Source: Marisa cornuarietis (Eukaryota; Mollusca; Gastropoda; Architaenioglossa; Ampullariidae). From it: a DNA stretch of 64,000 nucleotides. The translations under genes were made by a program, and so were the position numbers. Shown piece after piece: positions 41,317 to 53,300 of the stretch. The notes below the pieces were generated by a model. That model saw only the letters and a list, made by a program, of their open reading frames with translations. It did no database searches and had not been told where the DNA came from. Within the stretch, counting starts at the first letter, position 1. The number at the start of each line of letters is the position of its first letter. Location: assembly GCA_004794655.1 (NCBI GenBank), contig SMMW01000627.1:248001-312000 (forward strand), in the 5' to 3' direction.

Positions 41317-44300
41317 GATGTCATCTGTCAAATGTGGCAGTGTGCATTATACGGGGAAGTATTTTCGCTGGTATGTAACTACCAGTAGAAATGTAGAGAA
41401 GACTGAAGTTTATAAACAAGTCTCAGGACTTGACCTACTGAACTGTTATCAAGATGGAGGCAAGTCACTCCATCACTTGTTGGTCTCGCTGTAGGAGTGA
41501 CTGTAAATGGACGACTGTTTGGAAGAGAGCAGAAGAAATATGAGTGATGTTTGCTGTAATGACTCCTCCACTCACACATAAAACGCAGGAGCAAAGACAA
41601 TTTTTTCATTGAAAAAAAAAATTCTGAAATTTTTTTTTTGGCTCCATCTTTAGTTTTATTTTCTACAGAAACTGCTCTGCACTGGCTGCCATCTTGGGTT
41701 GGCATGGAGTTCCAGGTGACCATACTTACTTCTCGTGTTGTTCATGGCCTCACCCCAATCTTTCTGTCTGAGCTCGTGTCGCCCTTCCACCTGGCAGGTC
41801 CTTCACTCTGTCCACGTCTCTCTCTCTCTCTCTCCCACGTATGAGGCTAGAGAGGTTCGACCGTCGCTCATTCTTATTCGTTGGCCTCAGTATTTAGAAT
41901 AAAGTCCGGTCTCTGTCTCTTCGTACAGAGAGGACGCAAACTATTTTACTTTCAAGACTTACAAGCTACCTGTGTGGGAAATACCTAGTGTAATCAGTCT
42001 GCTTAGTTTCTTATCGCACTTTGGTTATTTTCAATCACACAGATTTCTAGTAGTACACTAACATTATTACAAGGAAAAACTCTTTCCACCTCTCCCTTTT
42101 ATTTTTCTTTCCGTTTCCCCTCCTTTTCTTCTTCTCTTTAATGTGAAAGGAAAAGCTGTTTAGATGGTAGCTACTTCTGCGAGAAAGGGTCCGGCTGATA
42201 ATTTGCTGTGTAGTAGTATTTTTCTGTGCGATATCTTTTTTCTACTTCCAGTACAAATAAGTTCATATTTAGCTGAGTATTGAAACATCTGTCTATATAA
42301 TAATTTGTCATCATTAAAATATGGCTGACTATCTTATCTAATATAAATTGATTTGGGTTCCAAATATAATGAAATCTTTGTTTACTACAATATTTGTACA
42401 GTTAGAACATCTTCTTGTAACTTTGTAAAGAGATGGTTACAGAAGTTTTAACAGACTACAATCAAAGGACAAGTGTTGATAGATTCCTCTGACTGCTCAC
42501 AGACATACAGGTGTGACTGTCGTAGTTGTGTGATGTAATAGTTGTTGGTAGTCAGCACATGGTAAAGGATACGAGACTGAAGCCACTGGAGGTTGGTATC
42601 TGTTGTAACAGTAGAGTGATGTGTAAACATTTGTCCCCATGCAAGGTGTGCAAAGGATGTTTTTCACTTTGTAATGAATGTAGGAGGCGTTTGTGAGCTC
42701 AACAGCTGACCATGACATCCCTGTTGTGTCTTTCTTATGTAAAGTTATGTTTGTTTCTGATTCTTTCCACAAGTGACAAATCTTTCATTTATATTTGAGA
42801 TGTGACATGATTCCACTATAGCAATGCTACTAATATAATAGCTATGTGGGATAAGTAAAGTGGTACATCTCTTACAGAGCGCCACTAATTGCTTTGTGGG
42901 ATGAGTAATCTCTTATACCTATGTCATTACTCTCCTGTAGTCCTTGTTGACTTCAATAACTCATTTCCTTCAGTTCGACGAATAGCAGTCGTTCTTCTAC
43001 AGTTACTGTAATAATGTTCTCCGGTGTAATCTCTAATATCCGGGTTCTTGTTGTAATTGTCGCTCCTGTCTACAGAGAGGAGAACTGTATATGAGGTCCT
43101 CCATTGTCGTTGTTGTACTTTCTGGTGGTGTTGAGTGTGTCACAGCCACACTTGCAGGTCTCTAGACTCCAGTGAGTGTCTTGTATGGTGCTGTAATATT
43201 GAGCCTGCATATCACTCCTTCCCTTTGACCTGTGTTGTAAAGATGACAGTTTTCAAGCCCAGCCGTTTCGCAAGGAATATTTATGAGCCTGAGGTGCAGT
43301 AAAGCAGTCGCTAGGCACAAAGGTCAACCGCCGTATTTTTCAAATGCTTTTAACATAAAAATAGACTCGACACCTGCAAGCACAGTCCGTTAGTAACAGG
43401 CTGATAAGTGAGATTCCACAACATTGGCTGTGTCTACCTAAAGTTCTCTTAGCAACAAGATGGCGTCTTCCATGATGGCGGACACAGTCCTGACCACAAA
43501 GCAAAGTTTTCCTGACGACAAACACACAGAGTGATAAACAAAGAATAATCAGAGCAGTTTACAATTAATAATCAGAAAAAACACAGAAAGGGTGAGGCAG
43601 AGCACAAGCAGTGATGACTCCGCTTCACATGCTAGCCCTATCAGCTTCATTGTCACACACATTGTGTGTGTAGAGTGTGTGTGTGTGTGTGTGTGTGTTA
43701 CGGATGGAAATGGTGGTGTTGTCTCCGTATTTGAATTAACGGCGTAACATAGGACCCAGATGCCTATGCCGTCGTCAAATGGCTCGTTATGGGTCCACGA
43801 TCCGCGGTGCCAATCTCTCTCAAGAAAACAGCCCTCACAGCCGAGCCGCTTAGCAAAACACTTTATTTACAGCAAATGTCTCCTCTCTGGCATTACACGC
43901 TGGCAACCGGTGACACACAGTCCTACTAACACAGTTACAACAGCTCTCCACAACCTCGGACCTCTCAGCGACACGTACGCTAGCTACACACGTCACGCTC
44001 GCCTGAACACGACAACCAACACTCTAACGGCAACACAGTCTCTCTACTGCTGTCGCTCGCTTCAACCTTTCTGTCTGCTGCAACCTCGTCTTCTTCTCTT
44101 CCTTTTGACACTCACTCACACCGCTTATATATACATGTACACAGTTCTCTAGAATTATCCTGCACCTACCCGTCACGCATGCGCTCTCCCACACCGAACA
44201 ATCCAGGTACTAAGTCTTGCATCAGTCTCACTCGCTCAGGCACACACTAGAACAGTCTAGATATGCTTTGTCCTCGCCGCGCTGGCCGCTGCTGGACAGG

Positions 44301-47300
44301 TCAGCCGGGGTCAAATACCACAACAAAGCAATGGCGGCGCCGGCTTACACCTCGCGCACACCGCTACGCCATTTAATTCGTAACATATCCCCCTACTTCA
44401 AGACGAAATTCCGCAGGACTTTCTTCAAACAAAACATACGAATTAAATGTACATCTCTCCCAACTCAATTATAAAACAGCATCAGCTACGTTTCTACGGC
44501 CACACATACATCAACATTATCCCATTACTCACTGTTTGTCAACATCGTTACATTTCCACTACTCATACATTCAGTTACATCTACAATTCCACTACCACTA
44601 GCAAAATTAATGACATTATTCAACGCTTACTTAAAATGTCTTTGAACACAAGATCGATTAACACCAATTTCTGCTAGCTAGAAGTCTTATTCAACACGGT
44701 CCTTCTTTACCACGACAGATTCAGTTCCTTACACACATTACTGGCATGAACTAGTTTATCTACGTTATCTATGTACATACGCTTGCCTCTACATCGATGC
44801 ACTGCTGACCCTAGAACTTTACCCACTGATTCGGCTTAAAAAGTCAGCACCAACATTGTCAGCTCCCTTCACAGAGTCTATTTGCATGTCAAAGTTTTGC
44901 AAATACAGTGCCCACCTCATCACCCTATTATTTGCGAATCGGGCAGTATCCAGGTAGGTGAGAGGATTATGGTCCGTCTGCAATTTGAATTTTACCCCCT
45001 CCAAATACAGCTGGAACTTCTTTACGGCCCACACGATGGCCAGGCACTCCTTCTCGATGGTGGAATACTTTCTTTCAGCCACATTCAGCTTCCTGCTCGC
45101 GTAGCTGACGGGGAATAGCTTCCCTTCGTGTTCTTGCATCAACACCGCCCCAATCCCTGTATCTGACGCGTCGGTGCTCAGGGTGTACATCTTGGATGGG
45201 TCTGGAAGCCGCAACACGGGATCACTGGTCAGGAACGTTTTGACGGAGACGAAGGCCCGTTCCTGCGCCTCGCTCCACTCTAGTGCGTTTGGCTGCCCCT
45301 TCTTCAAAAGGTCTGTAAGAGGGGCCGTTACCGCCGCGAAGTGAGGCATATACTCACGGTAGAAGGACGCTAGGCCGAGGAAAGAGCGTAACTGCTTCTT
45401 ATTTTGCGGCCGCGGCGCCTCTCTGATCTTCTTGACATTGTCCTCGTACACTCCCTTCACTCCACCCTGGAGACGATGCCCGATGAAATCGACGTCATCG
45501 GCGCCAAATATGCATTTACTGGGTCTGGCGGTCAAATTGTTCTCGGCAAGGCGGCTGAATAATACTTGCACCACTCGGATGTGCTCCTCCCACGTCTGTG
45601 TGTGTATTAGAATGTCATCAGGGTAGTGCACGATGCCCTGTAGGTCGCTCAGTATCTTCTTCAAGCCTCTCCTCAGCGTGGCCCCCGAGTTCTTCATTCC
45701 GAACGGCATTCTCAGGAACTCGTACACTCCGTCCGGCGTAATGAATGCCGTTTTGTGGACATCCTCGTCAGGTATGGTGACCTGCCAGTAGCCTTTGCTC
45801 AGATCGATCTTCGAGAAGAATTTATCGCCGCTCAGCTGTCGGAACAGATCCGCTGGCGTTGGCATGGGCTCTGGATCTAAGTAGGTGAGCTTATTTAACT
45901 TTCTGAAATCCACGCACACCCTGTTGCTCCCATCTTTCTTTTTTACTACAACGACGGGCGACGCGTAGGGTGATTTTGACTCCCGGATAACTCCTAGCCG
46001 CAGCATTTCATCGATGTCGCGCCTTAAAGACTCCCTGGTGGCGTATGGGATCGGGTAAGGCTTCGACCTTACTGGAACGTTGGATGTTAGATTTATCTCG
46101 TGTCGGACAAGGCTGGTCCTCCCCGGTGTATCCGTAAAGATACGAGCATATCGCCTTACAAGGTCTTGTAGATCGGCCCGTTGTTGGTCGGACAGATTTG
46201 GTCCGTAGACGACGTCATCAGCCGACTCGCCATGACGTATATCTCCCAGCTCTAAGAGATCCTCACTATCGCCTTCGACGCCTGCCTCGTTCATCCTCTC
46301 GGCCACGTGACACGATGCTACTGGCCCATCGGCAATGGGCTCGACCGTTTCCTCCGTAGTGGTTTCAACTGCGTCGGCGGGGTCCCTCTCCACGTAGCGC
46401 TTGAGGAGATTGGCATGGAACACCTTGGCCTTCCCCTTCACACGCACGACATAGTCGCTCAGCCCCTTGATCTCTTCTACCTCAAACGGGCCCTTCCAAT
46501 GCATCAACAGCTTGTTGTGGTCTGAGGGGAGTAGTATCAGGACTTTGTCGCCAGGCTTGAATGATCTGCTCTTCGTTCTCTTATCATAGAAGTGCTTCGC
46601 CTTCCCTTGAGCCTTCTCTAGTTCAGTCCTTGCCAACCTTAAGGTTTCTTCCAACCTTTCCCGCAGTTCGAACACATATTGGTAGCTGTTCCGGATTTCG
46701 GTTTCCGGGACCTCCTTGGTCCACAGCTCTTTGAGGACATGCATCGGGCCTCGTACCGTTCGCCCGAACAGCAGTTCAAAGGGAGAGAAACCCGTCGACT
46801 CTTGCGGCACCTCCCGATAGGCGAACAGCAAAGCATTGATGTATCTGTCCCACTGCCTGGGCTGGTCGCTGCATAACTTCCTCAGCATGGTTTTCAGGGT
46901 GCCGTTGAACCTCTCAACCAGCCCATTGCACATCGGGTGATATGGAGTTGTGGTAATCCGCTGAATACTGAGAAGTCTAGATACTTCCTTCATACAGTCC
47001 GATACAAACTGTGGCCCCAGATCACTAAGTATTTCCTCCGGGACTCCGAGGCGGCTGAAAATGTCGATTAAGGCTTCGGCGACAGTTTCCGTGTCAATCT
47101 TTTTTAAAGGGACTGCTTCGGGGTATCTGGTCGCATAGTCGACTAGCGTCAAGATGTACCTGTGTCCCGATTCGCTGGCGGGCTTAATTTCGCCTATGAG
47201 GTCCACTGCTACCCGCTTGAAGGGCATATCAATAAGCGGCATCTTCTGCAAAGGCACCCTCGGCACCCTGCCTCTCTGCACCGTTTTCTGGCAAAGATCA

Positions 47301-50300
47301 CAAGACTGGCAGAAGCGGGTTACGTCCCCGCAAATGCCAGGCCAGTAAAAAGCGGCCGTGACCTTGTCTAAAGTCTTCTTTGTGCCCAAGTGACCACCCA
47401 TTATGGACGAGTGTGCAACGTCCATCACCGCTCGTCGTAAGGGCGCTGGGACCAACACTTGGCGAGCTGCTGTCCTTTATTGACGTTTGGCCGGCTAAAT
47501 ATACTCCTCCTTTCTCTTCAAATCTGGTCATCCCGCCACCCTCGGTGTGCTTGGTGACCTGCTCTCGGTACTTCTCCAACGTTGGGTCGTCTCTCTGCAA
47601 CTGGATAAGTTGTTCCTTATCAACGTTGGGTACTCTCGACTCCTTGGTGATTGATAAAGCCTTTGTTCTCTTGTCTCCTTGTGCCGCCTGCGCTCTGGTC
47701 AACACGGCACAGGTGTGCTCCCACTCTGGGTCAGGGTCCTCAGCGGCTCTGGCTCCTTCAATGTTGCCGATGATGAGGTCATACGGCGGGCTGTCGAGAC
47801 ATAAGGCATTTATGCGACCACTGAAGTATGGCGATGACACTTCGACGTCAGCGGTGGGCACACTCTGAACGTGCCCGTGACAACATCGTAGATTCGAGCT
47901 GTCACCCGTAAACTGTCCTTCCAACACGAGATCTTTACGGATGACGACTCCCGAACACCCGGTGTCCCTAAGCACAGTGACGTCATTACCACCCACTCGT
48001 CCGCTTGTCACTGGCATGTTCCCAATATCGCCTTTGGTTCTCGCGGTAAAAGCGCAGTCCACCACCGGAGTGTGCTGTTCGTTCTGGGCCGGGTCATCGG
48101 TGGCTGTCACTTGCCCTCGTCTGCGTATGTGGCTTTGTCCTCTACCATCGTCCTCGCATATGGCCACATTTGCTGACATCAAGGGGCGGCGACTCAACGG
48201 TTGCTGGTTCCGCCGCATGTTTCCCTCTGGTGCTTGGCGGCTGGTAAAATGTTTCGTTGAGGTGTTTGGGCATGCCAGGGCTTTGTGACCCGTTTCCCCG
48301 CAGGAATAACACCGCAACTCATTGCCTTGATGTCGCACCGGACCTCGGCTGTCTTGGGCAGACCCGGGGTTTTGGGCCGAGTCAGTAGCAGACAATGAAC
48401 CTCTCGATTTGGCGGCGAAGTCTTTGCCGTGCGACTGAAGGTATCTCAGGGCAGCGCTGGCTAACGCTTTCAAATTCTGATCTTCTTGTTGCTGCAGGAA
48501 TACAGCCAAGTCCTTGGGGCAGGCTTCAATAAATTGTTCTTTAAGGACAATATATGAAAGTCCTTCAAAGTCCTTTTCTTGCCCGGCCAGCTCGATCCAT
48601 CTGTGTAAGTACCCTCTAATTCTTTCTACGAACTGCTCGGGGCTCTCACCTTTCTCTGGCTTGCTGGCACGGAAACGGTGTCTGAATCCGTTTTCCGTGA
48701 AATCATAGCCACTCAATAAAGCTTGCTTCAGCTCATCATAGTCTTGAGCTGCTTCTGCTGGCATGCGGGAGTAAATATCTAGTGCATGCCCTGACAACAG
48801 TGCACTCAGTGACACTGCCCACTCGGTTCGCGGCCAACTGGACAACTCGGCATGGCGCTCGAAACGTTGCAAATAACTGTCCATACTGTCTTTTCCATCA
48901 ACGAACTTTGGCAGTCTTGGCCTCTCATGTTTCATAGACACTTCTGAGCTGGTGACTGCTGGTCTCAGTCGCGCCATCTCTAGTTCGTGCGCTCGTTGTC
49001 TTTCTCTTTCTTCATGTTCAAGTTGTAGCTGCAGTTTTTTAACTCTCGTTCTGCAGCTCTTTCTTCTCTCTCCCTATCCTTCTGTTCTCTCTCCCTATCC
49101 TTCTGCTCCTTCTCTTTCTGTTCCTTCTCTTTCTGTTCCAAAACTTTCTTAATTCGTCTCCTTCGAGACCCAACTCCTTGCCTATCTTCACCAAATTCAT
49201 CACGTGTTCCATGATTACACGTTATACGTCGCTTCCTATCTCAAAACGAGAGAGAATTCACTTACAGTTTCTGTCTTGACTGTCGCAGCTATTCTTGTAG
49301 CAGAGCAGGTTGACGATGCAGATCTCGGACGATGCCCCCAGATGTTACGGATGGAAATGGTGGTGTTGTCTCCGTATTTGAATTAACGGCGTAACATAGG
49401 ACCCAGATGCCTATGCCGTCGTCAAATGGCTCGTTATGGGTCCACGATCCGCGGTGCCAATCTCTCTCAAGAAAACAGCCCTCACAGCCGAGCCGCTTAG
49501 CAAAACACTTTATTTACAGCAAATGTCTCCTCTCTGGCATTACACGCTGGCAACCGGTGACACACAGTCCTACTAACACAGTTACAACAGCTCTCCACAA
49601 CCTCTGACCTCTCAGCGACACGTACGCTAGCTACACACGTCACGCTCGCCTGACCACGACAACCAACACTCTAACGGCAACACAGTCTCTCTACTGCTGT
49701 CGCTCGCTTCAACCTTTCTGTCTGCTGCAACCTCGTCTTCTTCTCTTCTTTTTGACACTCACTCACACCGCTTATATATACATGTACACAGTTCTCTAGA
49801 ATTATCCTGCACCTACCCGTCACGCATGCGCTCTCCCACACCGAACAATCCAGGTACTAAGTCTTGCATCAGTCTCACTCGCTCAGGCACACACTAGAAC
49901 AGTCTAGATATGCTTTGTCCTCGCCGCGCTGGCCGCTGCTGGACAGGTCAGCCGGGGTCAAATACCACAACAAAGCAATGGCGGCGCCGGTTTACACCTC
50001 GCGCACACCGCTACGCCATTTAATTCGTAACATATCCCCCTACTTCAAGAAGAAATTCCGCAGGACTTTCTTCAAACAAAACATACGAATTAAATGTACA
50101 TCTCTCCCAACTCAATTATAAAACAGCATCAGCTACGTTTCTACGGCCACACATACATCAACATTATCCCATTACTCACTGTTTGTCAACATCGTTACAT
50201 TTCCACTACTCATACATTCAGTTACATCTACAATTCCACTACCACTAGCAAAATTAATGACATTATTCAACGCTTACTTAAAATGTCTTTGAACACAAGA

Positions 50301-53300
50301 TCGATTAACACCAATTTCTGCTAGCTAGAAGTCTTATTCAACACGGTCCTTCTTTACCACGACAGATTCAGTTCCTTACACACATTACTGGCATGAACTA
50401 GTTTATCTACGTTATCTATGTACATACGCTTGCCTCTACATTGATGCACTGCTGACCCTAGAACTTTACCCACTGATTCGGCTTAAAAAGTCAGCACCAA
50501 CATTGTCAGCTCCCTTCACAGAGTCTATTTGCATGTCAAAGTTTTGCAAATACAGTGCCCACCTCATCACCCTATTATTTGCGAATCGGGCAGTATCCAG
50601 GTAGGTGAGAGGATTATGGTCCGTCTGCAATTTGAATTTTACCCCCTCCAAATACAGCTGGAACTTCTTTACGGCCCACACGATGGCCAGGCACTCCTTC
50701 TCGATGGTGGAATACTTTCTTTCAGCCACATTCAGCTTCCTGCTCGCGTAGCTGACGGGGAATAGCTTCCCTTCGTGTTCTTGCATCAACACCGCCCCAA
50801 TCCCTGTATCTGACGCGTCGGTGCTCAGGGTGTACATCTTGGATGGGTCTGGAAGCCGCAACACGGGATCACTGGTCAGGAACGTTTTGACGGAGACGAA
50901 GGCCCGTTCCTGCGCCTCGCTCCACTCTAGTGCGTTTGGCTGCCCCTTCTTCAAAAGGTCTGTAAGAGGGGCCGTTACCGCCGCGAAGTGAGGCATATAC
51001 TCACGGTAGAAGGACGCTAGGCCGAGGAAAGAGCGTAACTGCTTCTTATTTTGCGGCCGCGGCGCCTCTCTGATCTTCTTGACATTGTCCTCGTACACTC
51101 CCTTCACTCCACCCTGGAGACGATGCCCGATGAAATCGACGTCATCGGCGCCAAATATGCATTTACTGGGTCTGGCGGTCAAATTGTTCTCGGCAAGGCG
51201 GCTGAATAATACTTGCACCACTCGGATGTGCTCCTCCCACGTCTGTGTGTGTATTAGAATGTCATCAGAGTAGTGCACGATGCCCTGTAGGTCGCTCAGT
51301 ATCTTCTTCAAGCCTCTCCTCAGCGTGGCCCCCGAGTTCTTCATTCCGAACGGCATTCTCAGGAACTCGTACACTCCGTCCGGCGTAATGAATGCCGTTT
51401 TGTGGACATCCTCGTCAGGTATGGTGACCTGCCAGTAGCCTTTGCTCAGATCGATCTTCGAGAAGAATTTATCGCCGCTCAGCTGTCGGAACAGATCCGC
51501 TGGCGTTGGCATGGGCTCTGGATCTAAGTAGGTGAGCTTATTTAACTTTCTGAAATCCACGCACACCCTGTTGCTCCCATCTTTCTTTTTTACTACAACG
51601 ACGGGCGACGCGTAGGGTGATTTTGACTCCCGGATAACTCCTAGCCGCAGCATTTCATCGATGTCGCGCCTTAAAGACTCCCTGGTGGCGTATGGGATCG
51701 GGTAAGGCTTCGACCTTACTGGAACGTTGGATGTTAGATTTATCTCGTGTCGGACAAGGCTGGTCCTCCCCGGTGTATCCGTAAAGATACGAGCATATCG
51801 CCTTACAAGGTCTTGTAGATCGGCCCGTTGTTGGTCGGACAGATTTGGTCCGTAGACGACGTCATCAGCCGACTCGCCATGACGTATATCTCCCAGCTCT
51901 AAGAGATCCTCACTATCGCCTTCGACGCCTGCCTCGTTCATCCTCTCGGCCACGTGACACGATGCTACTGGCCCATCGGCAATGGGCTCGACCGTTTCCT
52001 CCGTAGTGGTTTCAACTGCGTCGGCGGGGTCCCTCTCCACGTAGCGCTTGAGGAGATTGGCATGGAACACCTTGGCCTTCCCCTTCACACGCACGACATA
52101 GTCGCTCAGCCCCTTGATCTCTTCTACCTCAAACGGGCCCTTCCAATGCATCAACAGCTTGTTGTGGTCTGAGGGGAGTAGTATCAGGACTTTGTCGCCA
52201 GGCTTGAATGATCTGCTCTTCGTTCTCTTATCATAGAAGTGCTTCGCCTTCCCTTGAGCCTTCTCTAGTTCAGTCCTTGCCAACCTTAAGGTTTCTTCCA
52301 ACCTTTCCCGCAGTTCGAACACATATTGGTAGCTGTTCCGGATTTCGGTTTCCGGGACCTCCTTGGTCCACAGCTCTTTGAGGACATGCATCGGGCCTCG
52401 TACCGTTCGCCCGAACAGCAGTTCAAAGGGAGAGAAACCCGTCGACTCTTGCGGCACCTCCCGATAGGCGAACAGCAAAGCATTGATGTATCTGTCCCAC
52501 TGCCTGGGCTGGTCGCTGCATAACTTCCTCAGCATGGTTTTCAGGGTGCCGTTGAACCTCTCAACCAGCCCATTGCACATCGGGTGATATGGAGTTGTGG
52601 TAATCCGCTGAATACTGAGAAGTCTAGATACTTCCTTCATACAGTCCGATACAAACTGTGGCCCCAGATCACTAAGTATTTCCTCCGGGACTCCGAGGCG
52701 GCTGAAAATGTCGATTAAGGCTTCGGCGACAGTTTCCGTGTCAATCTTTTTTAAAGGGACTGCTTCGGGGTATCTGGTCGCATAGTCGACTAGCGTCAAG
52801 ATGTACCTGTGTCCCGATTCGCTGGCGGGCTTAATTTCGCCTATGAGGTCCACTGCTACCCGCTTGAAGGGCATATCAATAAGCGGCATCTTCTGCAAAG
52901 GCACCCTCGGCACCCTGCCTCTCTGCACCGTTTTCTGGCAAAGATCACAAGACTGGCAGAAGCGGGTTACGTCCCCGCAAATGCCAGGCCAGTAAAAAGC
53001 GGCCGTGACCTTGTCTAAAGTCTTCTTTGTGCCCAAGTGACCACCCATTATGGACGAGTGTGCAACGTCCATCACCGCTCGTCGTAAGGGCGCTGGGACC
53101 AACACTTGGCGAGCTGCTGTCCTTTATTGACGTTTGGCCGGCTAAATATACTCCTCCTTTCTCTTCAAATCTGGTCATCCCGCCACCCTCGGTGTGCTTG
53201 GTGACCTGCTCTCGGTACTTCTCCAACGTTGGGTCGTCTCTCTGCAACTGGATAAGTTGTTCCTTATCAACGTTGGGTACTCTCGACTCCTTGGTGATTG

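Noticed and set aside
47380..48288. Plus-strand ORFs inside the retrotransposon
   Set aside because: Antisense shadows of gag-pro, repeated identically in copy 2 and without motifs.
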